Assembly (NCBI GenBank): GCA_034509495.1
Contig: CM067523.1
Span: forward strand, 19,060,879 to 19,124,878
Origin: Acestrorhynchus altus
Lineage: Eukaryota > Chordata > Actinopteri > Characiformes > Acestrorhynchidae
Length of the DNA stretch: 64,000 bases
Direction: 5' to 3'
Numbering within the stretch: position 1 is the stretch's first letter; each line of letters opens with the position of its first letter. Below are positions 1 to 12,461 of this stretch, in pieces. The translations under genes were made by a program, and so were the position numbers. Below the pieces are notes generated by a model, which was not told the DNA's origin, did not search any database, and worked only from the letters and a program-made list of their open reading frames with translations.

Positions 1-374
1 TAAAGCAAATAACCAATGCTTATATAGCTCAACAAAAGTACAGTAGATGTAAGAAATGAAAATTATGCAGGTCATTGTTTTACTCTTCTTCACTCTTTAA
101 AGCTTGAAACCACTTTTCTCTGATTATCCATTATTATCCTCTAATCATAGCGTGATTTCTCACAGCTGTTCTGCTCGTTTTGATAAAGTAAACACATGAG
201 CAGGAATAGACTGTTTGTCTTTCTATAGTGATACGTTCTGAATGTGACTCTCCCACTCAGCTACTCTCTGTGCATCCGACGGAAAAGGAAGCAGGAGCTT
301 CTTATAGCTATGAAAACACAACAGCTCCCAGTTCTTCCAATTTACTGCAAAGAAGATCACAATTTCAATTCACT

Positions 375-932
375 GATCAACCATAACATTATAACGACCT
401 GCTTGTTTCTACATTCGTTGTCCATTTTATCAGCTCCACCAACCACACAGGAGCACTTTGTAGTTCTATAATTCCAGACTGTAGTTCATCTGTTTCTCTG
501 CAGACTTTATTCTCCTCCTTTCACCCTGATCTTCAGTGATCAGGACCCCACAGGACCACCACAGAGCAGCTACGATGTGGGTGGTGGGTCATTCTCAGCA
601 CTGCAGTCACACTGACGTGGTGGTGTCTTAGTCTGTGTTGCACTGGTACGAGTAGATTAGGCACAGCAGTGGTGCTGGAGTGTTTAAACCTCACAATGTC
701 ACTGATGGACTGAGGACAGTCCACAAACCAGAAACATCCAGTCAACCTCATCCTGTGAGCACTGATGAAGGACTAGAGGATGACCAACACAAACTGTGCA
801 GAAACATCTGACAGAGAAACAAATGGAGTACAGTCTGTAATTATAGAACTATTAAGTGCTCCTGTCTGGTCGGTGGAGCAGATAGAATACTGTACTGAAT
901 GTAAAGGAGGTGGTCATAATGCTATGGATAAT
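375..932. mobile_element. non-autonomous mariner-type MITE, family A copy 1
   Basis: The ends are inverted: TGATCAACCATAACATTATA at the left and, reading the other strand, TATCCATAGCATTATGACC at the right. These resemble termini of fish mariner-like elements. Internal arms (about 440-560 and 795-890) are also inverted. The same interior recurs at 5418-6105, 32175-32640 and 52424-52830. Confidence 0.7.
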
Positions 933-934
933 TG

Positions 935-1386
935 GTGTTTTTAGCAACACAAAAAAACTTTGTCAGAATCTCCAGACCAAAGTGAAGAAGGATGGAAGCA
1001 GGGGAAAATCAATGGCCCTGACTGACAGCATTCCTTAAACAGCTCCTATTCGGTGATAATGCACTATTAGCACTATCGGGTTTCTGCTGGTGGTTAGTTG
1101 CAGCCATTTGTGCTTTGGTCAGATTTCATGTAGCTGTCATGTCGCTTCTGCACAATTTACTAAGCTCCCGGGCAGACGGAGAGATAAATGGTGGGAACAT
1201 GTGGTCGGAGGAGATTTACAGAGAGATATGATTCACATATTCATGCAGATCCATCTTCTTCTGATGGACTTGCTCTTGTCTGACGTGTCCTACGTGAATG
1301 CTCTGTTCACGTACACTCCACTCCTTTCTGGGTGTAAGTTGACTGTGTTGTGTTGGTTCAGTTCCTGTTCTGCTTGACTGTAGATG

Positions 1387-1389
<3 letters not shown>
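935..1389. other. unassigned 3' flank, 935-1389 (also 1-374 and 1449-1755)
   Basis: No gene, recognised repeat or splice-paired exon was seen in these three pieces. The short ORFs have no domain-like sequence. Confidence 0.5.

Positions 1390-1448
<59 letters not shown>
1390..1448. repeat. (CT)n microsatellite
   Basis: About 29 uninterrupted CT units in the 3' flank. Confidence 0.98.
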
Positions 1449-1450
<2 letters not shown>

Positions 1451-1755
1451 GGCTGCAGTGTTTTATTTTACACTAAAAGCCTCCAAAAAGAAAGGAACAA
1501 CATCTAACACACTTCAGTTCCAGTGCTGAGAGGTGCAGGCTGGAAGTCTGTACTGCAGGAGATTTTGATCCGATGCATTTTACTCAAGTTGTCTTTCAGG
1601 AAAGACACTTTTACTTTCGCTCTGTATATTTAGGTTGCATTAGGCACGCTGGCTGACATGTTGGCGCCTGTGAATAGGAGTTAAAGCTGGAGTGAAAAAG
1701 GCTGAGTTTTTACAAGAATTTTGGCAGTATTACAAACCAGCAGAGAGAATGAAAT

Positions 1756-2360
1756 GATGCCACCTAACCATGGACATAGGCGTGTAGTCTACTTGTGGAC
1801 ATAGGTGTAGTGTAACCATGGAAATGTGTGTTGTGTAACCATGGAAACGGGTGTAGTTTAATCATGGACATTAACATAGGGAAATATGGCAATGAGTCTA
1901 ATATCACTGAAGACATGACTGTGGCATTGGCTTTAGTTTACGGTGTAGTTAATGGGTGTAATATAACCATGGAAATTGGGGTACTGTAGTGTAAGCATTC
2001 ACTTGGTGTCTGGAAAGATACAAACTGGTGTAGAGAAACACCAATACGATAAGATATGACTGTACCATAACTTTAGAAAGGGCTATAGTGTAGCCATGGA
2101 TCTAGGTGTAGGGACAGTGGGAATAGGTGTAGTATAACTATGGAAGTTAGTCTAGGGAAACATGGAAATGGGTGTTTTGTAACTCCGGAAATGTGTATAG
2201 TGATAGAATTAAAAAGGCATAGTGTTACCATGGAAATGGGTGTAGAGTAACTATGGTAATCGGTGCAGTGAAACAAATGAAAAAGGTGTAGCATTACCAT
2301 TAAAATGGAAATGGGTGTAGTGTAACAATGGAAATAACAGGGTTGCCAGTGAAATAAAGA
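1756..2360. repeat. irregular minisatellite built on GTGTAG..ACCATGGAAAT
   Basis: The motif TAACCATGGAAATGGGTGTA recurs in variable forms about every 23-31 bp over 600 bp. Two weaker units are at 3058-3120. Units are too diverged for a fixed period. Confidence 0.75.
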
Positions 2361-2364
2361 TTAA

Positions 2365-3057
2365 CATGGAAATGGCTATAGAGTAACTAAGGAATCGGAA
2401 CCAAACAAAAACCACTTTTCAAGCTCACGGCTAATTACAATCGGAACACTCGTACAACTGCAGACCAAGACGACTGACAGGAACGCTTCAACTGACGCAC
2501 AGCATCTGTACGAAGAAACCTGCAACAGAGGACACAAACACACACACACACACACTGCCACTACCCTCCGGGGTTGCTCTTATCCCTCCCCCAGCCTCAG
2601 GTGCATCCCTGGCCCCACACTTAATGTTCTGCAGCGCCAGTGTCAGGAAGAAGCTATTGATTCATGGTTTCTGGGGAAGAATCTGACACTTTCCTATGGA
2701 TCTGTGAGATAAGAGACAGCCTGCTCGAGTGCTGCACTTTTTCCCTCCCTCACTTTTCCCTCCCTCCGTTGGAACGTTGAGGAGAAGCAGAGGTCAGTTG
2801 CAGCCGCCCAGGCCCAGCAAGCTGGGCTGAAAGGGCCTCGGGGGCCTGCAGAGTGCGGGTTAATCACCTGAGCAGAGAGAGGGGTCAGCTAAGGCAGGCT
2901 GGCGGCCAGTGGAGAGGCGCAAACAGGACAGGAAAGTGGCAGGGCCACCCACAGGCCCCTGACGGACAGACTGCTGCATAAAATCCGCCAGTTAAACTGA
3001 CATCACCTGCACAACCGAATTCTGTCGCTGTCCTAACAACACGACTAGTATTGTGTT
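2365..3057. other. unassigned GC-richer 3' flank
   Basis: 2560-2960 is non-repetitive and richer in G and C than its surroundings. No coding exon was found. It could hold a regulatory element of a neighbouring gene, without direct support. Confidence 0.4.
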
Positions 3058-3149
3058 ATGAGTGTAGCATCACCACATTAATAGGTGTAGTTTAACCACT
3101 GAAATAGCCATTGAAATGGCCACGTCCATTATTGGTGTAGGTCTGCTGT

Positions 3150-3340
3150 ATGCACTATGTGGACACAAGTATTGGGACGCTTCATTGTCTCTTTTTGAAA
3201 TCAACACTGGATAATCACCTCTTCCCCTCATTCCTGACTCCCCGACTCTTCCCAGAAGTATTGGACAGAGCACCAGTGAACTCATTCCAAAGAACCCAGT
3301 TCCAGTGCTCCAGAGCAGGGGTCTTTATACCCCTCCAGAT
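3150..3340. mobile_element. short interspersed element, family B
   Basis: It begins ATGTGGACACAAGTATTGGG, has CAGAAGTATTGGACAGAGCA internally and ends near CAGTGCTCCAGAG. Related sequence occurs in inverted order at 7190-7410 and elsewhere. It resembles a teleost DNA transposon whose ends read ATGGACAAAAGTATTGGGAC. Confidence 0.5.
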
Positions 3341-5417
3341 CACACATTTCTAATTTCTGCTGATTTACTTTAATGGATCACAAACAATTTATGTGTTATG
3401 GTCAAATGTCGTATCAGGGAAACTGGGAAAATTCCCAGTGGAAATTAACATTCCTCCTAAAGAGATGCTAAACGTTAGTTTTACTCCTTGCCGACACAGT
3501 GTTTGTCTGTTTTTGGTGAAGAAAATGCCATAATTATGGAGAAAATGAACAACCAAAGATGCAACACTGCCCATCAAAGCCTGTGATTGGTCTGTGCTAA
3601 AGAGGCCACACTTTAGAGCATGTAGTCCTTTTCCAGTCAAGAAATTACCATAAAATGTCACGTGCAGTACTGGAGGGCTTGGACGTGACAGCCAAAGTGA
3701 AACTTCAGAGAGTATTAAAAGTAATCTGTCCTATTTTTATATTAATAAAGTGATATTTCAAGCATTTTTTTAATACAGATGATCAGTTTGGATTAAAGCT
3801 CATGAATACCATAAATTTCAAATATTGGAAAATGATTTATTTACATTTGAAAAGATTACTAATCACAGTATCTACTTTAAAAGAAACAAACCAACCAAAA
3901 AAAAACCCTAAAATATATCACTTTATTTGTAATGAATATAAAATATATGACAGATTTGAATTAAATCATCAAAAACTTTTTTCACGGTTTTTTATTTATT
4001 TATTTTTGTTAGATATACTAGTATTACTCTTCATTGTGTTTGATCAGCTTCACTGTGGAACACTTTAGAAACAGAAGACATTGGGTCTGTTATTAAGTGC
4101 CATTAATCATCTGCAAGGATTATGTTTGAGTAAAAAGCTCTTACTATTCTATAAAAAGTAATGATTCTTTGAATATTATTATTACTATTATTAGACTTTT
4201 TCAGTGATAACACTAATTTCATGCAAATCTGTGAAGAAGCTAATTGAGCAATTATCATTATCGGAATGTGATGAACAGATGTGTCTGCTCTGGGGTTTGT
4301 CGTCTGCTTTGTTCTTTAGAGTTCTTTTTCCGAATACAGTCTGGCAACTAAATGCATAATGAGACAGCAGGTAAAGAAGGCCGATCTGAATTTCTGGACA
4401 GCGTATAGTTTGCTAATCTGTGTAACAGATTAAAGGGTGGATACTCTTTGAGCTCTTGCTTGCTCTGTCAATTTAATTTAATATAACGCAGTTCCGAAAT
4501 AGAAAGAATTGTTATTTAATAGCAACTAACATGCACTTTATGTATTTTTATATATGAATGCTGTTGCATAGTTACTATAATAAAATAAAATTATTTTCTG
4601 GGAATTTGATATTGGATATTGGGATACAGGCAAAAAGGAGAAAGGAGGGGCTGTATGTTCTCTTTCTTCACATAGTGTCAGGCAGAATAAAAGTCCCGAC
4701 AAGGGATAACACTGATACATACAAAAATAACAAAAATAATAAAGGACATTCCTAACTTATCATCAGAATTATTGCTTTTTTTTAACTCAGAAACAGAAAG
4801 AATCATAGGCATTAAGTAATTTTCTCAATGTAAATATTACAATGTAGATATTAATGTGTGACAGTCTCCTATAAAAACAATGTCATATTTAGGTGAATAA
4901 AGTTAGATAAAACTATGAACATATCCCACAAACTGGCCTAAGGCTCTGAGAGTTTATGCAAAAATATCTGGAAAAAATGTTGCCTCAATTCCAACTTTAC
5001 ATGTGGATCTCTGAGCTGTATGGAGCACTCCCTCATGCATTTGTACACGTGTGAAAACTAATCAGCTTGTTTATTGATCACCACAGACAGGAGACATCCC
5101 TGCACTTTAATTTGAGTTCTGTTAGCCAGTCTGTCATTAAACGCTGGGCTTTGGATAAATCCATGAATTACTTGTTAAATTTTGAATTGAACTACATCAT
5201 GTCAAACAAGAGCAGTCAGTTGTGTAATCAATCTGCTCATTAAACTATTCAATTATATTGCCTCTATGGACCCAGATGATCAGCCAGCTGTCAATCATCC
5301 AGTCTGTCTCTGCTCTTTAGGAATATCCTCTTACTTCAGATGCTGGAAAAATGTAATAAAATGTTCTCAGTAACTATTAAAGTGAAAATATTGTTTTATT
5401 ATGACTTGAATTAGACA
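3340..5417. other. unassigned AT-rich 3' flank
   Basis: AT-rich, with runs such as TTTATTTATTTATT near 4000. No gene or repeat family was recognised. Confidence 0.45.
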
Positions 5418-6105
5418 AATCAGCCATTACATTATGATCACCCTCCATATTATCAGCTCCACTGACCATAGAAGAGCACTTTGTAGTTCTGTAACAACAG
5501 ACTGTAGTTCATCTGTTTCTCTGGAGACTTTATTCTCCTCCTTTCACCCTGATCTTCAATGATCAGGACCCCACAGGACCACCACAGAGCAGATATTATG
5601 TGGGTAGTGGGTCATTCTCAGCACTGCAGTCACACTGACATGGTGGTGGTGTGTTAGTGTGTGTTGTGCTGGTACAAGTGGATGAAACACAGCAGTGCTG
5701 CTGGAGTGTTTAAACCCCTCAGGGTCCTTGCTGGACTGAGAATAGTCCACCAACCAGAAATAACCAGCCAGCAGTGTCCCGTGACCACTGAGTTTACAGA
5801 GGATGACCAGCACCAAGTGTGCAGAAAGAGATGTAAAGAGCTTCTACATCTACAAGGTGGAGCAACAAGGTAGGAGTGTTTAATAGAGTGGACAAAGTGT
5901 TTAAACACTCCAGCAGCACTGCTGTGGCTGATCCACGCGTACCAGGGCAGAACATCACTGAAGATCAGGGTGAAAGGAGGAGAATAAAGTCTGCAGAGAA
6001 ACAGATGAACTACAGTCTGTAATTGTAGAACTACAAAGTGCTCCTGTATGGTCAGAGCAGCTGAAGGAATGGACGGTGAGAGTAGAGACATAATGTTTTG
6101 GCTAA
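5418..6105. mobile_element. MITE family A copy 2, with long inverted arms
   Basis: The left end CAGCCATTACATTATGATCA and right end (other strand) TTAGCCAAAACATTATGTC are inverted. Arms at about 5455-5590 and 5945-6057 are near-complementary, so the element can fold into a large stem. ORFs inside are chance. Confidence 0.7.
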
Positions 6106-6879
6106 TCAAGACAAAAACAGACCTTTTTTACATGAACATCTGCATTGCTCATATCATTATTTTTCAGTGTGGACTCAAGCCTGTCAATATGGACCGTAAT
6201 TGTAAAAGTCATTTTCTGTCTATTAGTGTAATTGCATCATTATTTGTGAAAAATACATCAATAAGAAAGTAATGGGTTGTGCCTTTTGAGGGTTAAATCA
6301 TCGTCTGTGGAAGGCCTGTAGAACACTGACATTCCGTCTGCAGGATTAGCAGAAGAGAGTGAGATTGGCATGTATTCACAATGCAAAACAAATGTGAGAT
6401 ATTACACATCAGCAAACACACAGCCCTCATTTCAGCTCCTGCATTATAGATTACTCTCATGTCGTCTGGCTGTTTGACATGTCAGGAACACAAACATGAC
6501 AAAAGCAGCAGCTCTGATTAAACCTGCTGGATGAAATCAGCGCTGTTTATATTGAAGGATCGTGTCTTGGTCTTGATTTCTTTGAGCTTTTTATCTTCTC
6601 AGAAGCTGAAAAAAAGAATCGCACAGCATAATAACAACACTCCTCCCATCAGCAGACTGGGGACGCATTTGGTATCTACACCCATCACTGTAAATAATGA
6701 TCTAGGCAAGAGAAAACAACATGATGAAGGTAGAGAGAGAATGAATGTACTTATGCTCTCAGAACCCGAGATCAACGCTTTGCCATTTCGATATTAGATA
6801 TTCTACATATATAATTACAAACTACAAGACTTATATACAAGACTATAATCATGGCCCTGCCTCATCGTTACGTGATGAA
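6106..6879. other. unassigned 3' flank
   Basis: Nothing recognised beyond the adjacent MITE and family Z fragment. Confidence 0.45.
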
Positions 6880-6975
6880 TTATCGGTGAGTGATTCAGCT
6901 CAGAAAACTAAATGAAATCCCAGTTTAAATGCCGAAGGAGCTTCCAGTGCATGTTTACTGCTCGGTCCATGTGCA
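6880..6975. mobile_element. interspersed repeat family Z, fragment
   Basis: The segment AAATCCCAGTTTAAATGCCG to GTTTACTGCTCGGTCCATGT matches 8685-8750, where it likewise precedes the GT run. Only this short part is shared. Confidence 0.4.
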
Positions 6976-7189
6976 CATGCTCAACCTGCATGCAGACTCT
7001 TTTACCGCTATAGCAACATTAGTGCACCAGCTATGGTCCTTGTCCAGAAGCGCTAACATGGTGTTAAAACGCTGCCTCCTCCAATATCTTGTCACTGTAC
7101 AGAAGCACTGCCAATAGAAAAGGACTCTCTGGAGAAGATAAACAAATCTGAACATACTGGCACCAGGCATACTGGCAAAAATATTAAAC

Positions 7190-7420
7190 CCCCAGCAGTG
7201 TGGAGCAGTGGAACTGTGTTCTCTGGAATGATGGTGTTCCATCCAATACTTTTGGGACGATATGGGGAGTTGGGGATGAGGTGAGGTGGTGGTTATCCAA
7301 AATCATAAAGCTCCTTTCACAGTATGCAATCAAATCTTTTGTAGAAATGTGGTAGAAAGCCTTCCCTGGACAGTAGAAAACAGTTACTCCTATCAGTCCA
7401 TCCATCTATCAGTGATTTTT
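7190..7420. mobile_element. family B element, reverse orientation to the 3150 copy
   Basis: GGAGCAGTGGAACTGTGTTC and CCATCCAATACTTTTGGGAC match the complement of the 3150 copy. A stretch ending at CCTTCCCTGGACAGTAGAAA is typical of the same family. It abuts the Tc1 relic that follows. Confidence 0.5.
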
Positions 7421-7439
7421 TTACAGAAAGCTGTGGATC

Positions 7440-8480
7440 AGGTTTCCTTTATTAACACATATTTTCATAAAATTGCAGATTTCAAACATACTGGCACCCA
7501 AGATTTCAGTATTTGGTGAAGTCCCCCTAGCAATAATGGCAGCCCTCAACCTCTTTCTGTATTATTTAACAAAGTTGTGGAGGTTCTTCCATGCAGAACA
7601 TTTCCATATCATTGAGATTCCTGGACTTTCTCTTGTGAGCTGCCCTCTTCTGTTGAAACCGCAGATTTTCAATTGGGTTCAGGGCTGGAGACTCAGAGGG
7701 CCATGGCAAAACCTCAAGTTTGTATTGCTGCAACCAGGTCTTTCTCAATGTTGACATGTGCTTCAAGTCATTGTCTTTAAGTAGACCCAAACATGGCCCA
7801 CTTTCAGGGTTCTGGCTGTGGCAACCAATGGACCACTGGCAGCAAAACCTATTGGACATATTTATAATATTTCTTTAATCTTTTGCTCTGTTGAACATAT
7901 CTTTTTCTAGGTGCAGTTCCCACACGTCTTGATAAAATTTAGATGGAATTTGTGTCTAAAGGGAAAGAAAGATCCCAATATGACAAAATTCTAAGATGCA
8001 ACTAACATTTGCAGTTGTGAAACTGCTATCTTTGGGCTTCTTTCTGAATTTCTTAGCATCCTCCTCACTGTATGTGGGGGCAATATTTGTTTACATCCTC
8101 TTCCTGGCAAATCTTCAACTGCCATGATTGTGCTTACTGGGAATTTCAACTGGTGACCTATTTTGTAGCCATCCCCCAATCTGTGCAGCTCAACCATTTA
8201 TTTTTTATTTATTTATTTTTTTTTCTCATTTGAGCTGAGAGCTCTTGGGTTTTACTCATGTTGATGGATGACAAAGAGATTTTACTTGTACGTTACCTCA
8301 TATTTATACCCCAGAGAAACAGGTAAAGGTCACAAACAACAATAAAGTTTCTATGTGACTAAAAACAATATCAAGAAGCATTCTTTTCCCCAACAACCAC
8401 ATTCCTTTGGTTTTATTTATAGCATTCTGCAAGGGTGCCACACATTTTTGAGACAAATGTTTCAGAAAGAATGAACTATT
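7440..8480 (-). mobile_element. decayed Tc1-like transposon with transposase relics
   Basis: On the minus strand, two broken reading frames match Tc1 transposases. At 8197-7991 the DNA-binding region includes RLGDGYKIGHQLKFPVST and PPHTVRRMLR. At 7859-7566 the catalytic end includes LPWPSESPALNPIENL, which carries the final acidic residue region of the DDE triad. The middle part is missing or shifted. Terminal GGGTGCCACACA (about 8435) and CTGGCACCC (about 7492) may be remnants of inverted repeats. It is inactive. Confidence 0.8.
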
Positions 8481-8514
8481 AAAATTGTACAGCAACATTT
8501 TTAAGGAGTTATTT

Positions 8515-8735
8515 TTTAACTCTTAGAACCCACACTTTTAGAAGATCCATGCTTTATGGATAGTTTCATGCCATTTTCTAGGCTTTTCATCTCAGGATCA
8601 AAGTAACCTACAAAAATGATACACATCTCATAAACTAGAAGACCCTAGCTGACCATTGTGTAATGAAATCACTAATTTCCGACTGAAATCCGATTTTAAA
8701 TGGGATCTTTTAAGGAGCCTTCCAGTGCATGTTTA
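8515..8735 (-). mobile_element. interspersed repeat family Z, minus copy
   Basis: AACTCTTAGAACCCACACTT and TTTCTAGGCTTTTCATCTCA are the complement of the end of the 20605-20912 copy. CTTCCAGTGCATGTTTACTG near 8720 also occurs at 6940. The type of element is not known. Confidence 0.5.
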
Positions 8736-8745
8736 CTGCTCTGTC

Positions 8746-8760
8746 CATGTGTGTGTTTGT

Positions 8761-8831
<71 letters not shown>
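8746..8831. repeat. (GT)n microsatellite
   Basis: An 86-bp GT run with a few TTTG interruptions, directly joined to the 36-bp array that follows. Confidence 0.97.
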
Positions 8832-8834
<3 letters not shown>

Positions 8835-9290
8835 AAGCTGTTTTGGATATACCTGATTGTGTGGTTGTACAAGCTGTATTGCATATATCTGATTGGATGT
8901 GTGAATGAGCTATAATGGATATATCTGATAATTTTTGTATGAGTTATTATGGATATATCTGATTGGGTGTGTGTATGAGTTATTATGGATATATCTGATT
9001 GGGTGTGTGTATGAGTTATTATGAATATATCTGATTGGGTGTGTGTATGAGTTATTATGAATATATCTGATTGGGTGTGTGCATGAGCTGTTATGGATAT
9101 ATCTGATTGGGTGTGTGCATGAGCTGCTATGGATATATCTGATTGGGTGTGTGCATGAGCTATAATGGGTATATCTGACAATTTTTGTATGAGTTATTAT
9201 GGATATGTCTGATTGGGTGTGTGCATGAGTTGTTTTGGATATATCTGATTGCATGTGTGTATAAGCTGTTTTAGATGTACTCTACCCACC
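8832..9290. repeat. 36-bp minisatellite, about 12 copies
   Basis: The unit is GAGTTATTATGGATATATCT followed by GATTGGGTGTGTGTAT, with few substitutions between copies. Because 36 is divisible by three, all frames stay open, giving spurious ORFs rich in His and Thr on the minus strand. Confidence 0.95.
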
Positions 9291-10939
9291 TTTGTCTATA
9301 TTTGATATAGAAATCATTTTAAAGTATCGGCAGACTATTTTGCCTTCTTTAATCCATCATTCTTGAAATGAGGAGAAGCCAGTAGAGGCCAGTGGAATAA
9401 AACTGAATGATCTTACTGTTTAAATGACTGCAAAAATGTGAATGATCATTTAAAGAATGTAAAATACAGATGTTTACTTATTTATTGGTCTGAAAACACC
9501 AGCTGGTCTTGAAATGACGATTCATAGCAATGCTCCAAAATAACTAACACTGAAAGATAGAAAGTTGTTTTTTGTTCTACAGTTCTACGTTCTAAAGGTT
9601 TTAATAACAGTGGGAACCCGTTACATACAGTTAAGATCTTCGTATAGGCTTCAGTATTTCAGACTCCTCTCTTCACGAATCCTCACTTTAACCACCTCAG
9701 CAGGGTATATGGTCCCAGCTCAGGAACGGATGGAAAAGAGCCTTTTCCACTGTTTACCACAAAAACCTCCATGGGGGAATTGGTGGGCAACCTCATTCAG
9801 GTGCACTGGAGTTCAAACCCACCCACGAGAACCTTGGAGCTGTTGTTTTTTTAACAAAGTGCACATTGACCTTTCAACATGTGGCATCCCTGGGTGAAAG
9901 TCAATGCGTTTCTCACTGCTGATGGACAAAGGACAGACCGACCACTGTCCAGACTTTGAAAGCACTACAGGTGTTTGCGTACCTGTGTACAGAGCACCAC
10001 ACTGCTAAGCAAAGGTTTAGGTTCTGAACATTTTTCGGTCACATTTTGAATGAGTGGGGGAAGCTTGACTGAAACTTGTTGTATTTACATTAGAATGGAT
10101 CCATTTAATGGAAAACTGAATTTTCTTTCATTAAAAAGAGTTATATAGTGTGTGATATAGTGGTGCTTACATAAAGGTGCTTCAAATAGCCATTTCATTG
10201 ATGTCATACAAAAAGCACAATGTTTGTGATATATTTCAGGCCATTGTGTCCTGGTGGTTCGGGAACCATCATTGCTGCTGTGAGGTTGCCAGTTTGATTC
10301 CCTGAACTGGCAGGACATGCCTCTCAGCTGCTCCCAAAAAGATTAGGTTTAAAATATGACTTTCATGGGTACACGCAGAGCATGTTACATGTTCATGTGG
10401 GTATTTTATGACTTGCTGAATTTGAGAGCTCTTGTAAACATACTGTACATGACCTGAGACATCTCATAGCTTGTTGTCTGGGACAGTGAGGAAATGGCTG
10501 GAATAGATTACCTTGGAAGCCTCTGTAGCTCGGACTGCGCTGATTACCTCAATATCTCAGTTCTGGATTCATAATCTTCTGTGGATTTTAGTAAAGGATG
10601 TGATCCCCTCAGGATATTATGCTCCTTCCATGTTCTCTACTGTCAGTTCAGATTTGTGGCACAACTTCTTGACAGTGTTGCTCTCTGTCTGTGTTCATTG
10701 GAAGTTACAGTCAGGCTTTCTAAACACTGTGATGCATCATTTAAATGTATGTGCTGTATTATACACTGTACATAACATTTTAAATTCTATTTAATTTTTG
10801 AACATTCCTCTTGGTCCATTTTTTCATCATATTTACACACAATCAGGCTTGGACTGACAACATAACTCAGCCCTGGATTTTATAGAGACTGACCCAGTTT
10901 TGGGGTCCTTTTGATTGGTTTTATTGACTAGGGACGTTA
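9291..10939. other. unassigned 3' flank around a SINE fragment
   Basis: Apart from the SINE-like segment at 10235-10340 nothing was recognised. The ORFs at 9565 and 10513 lack recognisable motifs. Confidence 0.45.
10235..10340 (+). mobile_element. tRNA-derived SINE fragment
   Basis: TCCTGGTGGTTCGGGAACC resembles a polymerase III A box, and CAGTTTGATTCCC about 45 bp later resembles a B box. No cloverleaf with good stems could be drawn, so it is not a functional tRNA. Confidence 0.45.
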
Positions 10940-11045
10940 TTTTTTTTTTTTGTTTGTTTGTTTGTTTGTTTTTTTTCAGGGTTATCCCAAAGGCCAGTCC
11001 ATTCCTGATCACAATGTTAATGTAAGGATAATAAAAGAATACAAA

Positions 11046-11080
<35 letters not shown>

Positions 11081-11085
11081 AGGAA
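10940..11085. repeat. T-rich/(TTTG)n and (AAAT)n simple repeats
   Basis: 10940-10977 is a T run with TTTG units, and 11043-11083 is about ten AAAT units. They mark the likely end of the cdh11 transcript region. Confidence 0.9.
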
Positions 11086-11164
11086 CAACTTTTCAAAAAG
11101 TGGTGATGTATGCATTCACTCACAGACATTCATTATGACCATCGGTTATTTTATAAAAAGAGCA

Positions 11165-11170
11165 TTTATT
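11165..11170 (-). terminator. candidate distal polyadenylation signal AATAAA
   Basis: A perfect hexamer on the gene strand, about 1.29 kb after the stop, in otherwise non-repetitive sequence. Many such hexamers occur by chance in AT-rich DNA. Confidence 0.35.
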
Positions 11171-12151
11171 TCAAAGTTTTCCGCTTCTTAGATTGAAGCA
11201 CATAATAAAGCAACAGTACAATGTTCATAAAATATAAGTGTGATGCTGTAACAGTTTCTTACATGTTGAAATACTGATATTTGTATGTATACTAAAATAA
11301 GAACTTTTAAAATTGTACAAATAGTTACCATAAAATTGACATAGAAATTAGCTGTTTCTCACTGCGACAGGACAGATTGCTATTTTCTCACAGGGGAGAA
11401 TAATATACGCCATTAAAGAAAATGAAGAAATGTAGAGACTGAAAATAATGATAATCATAATAATAATAATAATTATTATAATAAAAAAAGATTTTACATG
11501 AACCGATAGGCGCAAGTTTGATCCTCAAGAGACATATCTGCACATTTGTACTGTACATACGTTATATGGATTTTAGCTTGCTTTTAGGATATAGTTTTCA
11601 AGTTACAAAAGAAAATGCACTGCGTTGCAAGAGTGTCCGTAATTTTAAGGCGTTTTTTTGAGCTCACGTGTCTTTCTTTGTGATTGTTCATTGGTGGCAT
11701 TGGCCTGAAGAAGGTGGGGAAGTTTGTTTGTTCACTTAAATTTTTTGTTTGTATGTTGTCTGCCTTGGTTAGATCCATCAACTTCATGGCCTTTTGTAAA
11801 AAAGAGGAACACAAAAAAAAAGAACCAAAAAAAAACCAACAACAAGAAGACAACGATGTCCTGTTTGGGCCGATCCTCCGACAGCCAGTAGGAGGCGCTA
11901 CAGAAGGGACATAGTCTTGAGTTTGCTGACGCTTTTTTTCTCATGTTTTCATTAATAAGGCAACTGTTTTTCTCCGTTGTGAGCTCATTCACAGTATCAG
12001 CATTTCCACGTCTTTCTGTGACCCACCTTATGAACAAGAAAAGTGAAATACATTGCGTTCTTTTGTTCTTAAATGACATCGCCACACATTTCTTTGAATA
12101 TCCATACATCCCACAGAGGTGTCTCTTTTTTATCCACGTTTTAATTTTTAA

Positions 12152-12153
<2 letters not shown>

Positions 12154-12179
<26 letters not shown>
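12154..12179 (-). terminator. candidate proximal polyadenylation cluster
   Basis: Three overlapping AATAAA hexamers on the gene strand sit inside an A/T simple repeat about 290 nt after the stop. The position suits a short 3' UTR, but the simple repeat may produce them trivially. Confidence 0.3.
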
Positions 12180-12185
<6 letters not shown>

Positions 12186-12461
12186 CCCCATTCCTATCAC
12201 TTTTGACTTTGCTTCATCTTCTGATCGTACCCTACACAAAATGATCTCCTACCATTTATGTGGTATACTGACATGTATACTCGAAACAAGCGAACAAAAT
12301 GACCTAAAAAGTTTACTATAAATAGTAAATGAACTTGTGGGATACTTATAGTAAACTTCACACAGTACACATAGTTAGTGGAAGTGATGGGAGCGAGGTG
12401 TAAGAATAATCGACAAAAGAAACCTCCAAAAAACTGAACAAAAAAAACCCGAAAGTGGTCG

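Larger units (their letters stand above)
11140..12461 (-). other. cdh11: probable cdh11 3' UTR
   Basis: Sequence after the stop is AT-rich, contains no recognised transposon and carries no splice-like coding exon. It is bounded by low-complexity DNA at 10930-11085. A minus-strand AATAAA at 11170-11165 would end a UTR of about 1.3 kb. A denser cluster of AATAAA-like hexamers at 12179-12154 would give one of about 0.3 kb. The extent is inferred. Confidence 0.5.

Noticed and set aside
1090..1377. 95-residue ORF in the 3' flank
   Set aside because: It has no recognisable domain, no paired splice signals and no initiation context, and is likely chance.
7566..7859. Minus-strand ORF as an active transposase
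   Set aside because: Only the C-terminal catalytic part is open; the DNA-binding part is in another frame and the middle is lost.
8696..9254. Repetitive His/Thr-rich minus-strand ORFs
   Set aside because: They come from the 36-bp array and GT run, whose periods keep frames open. No other coding evidence.
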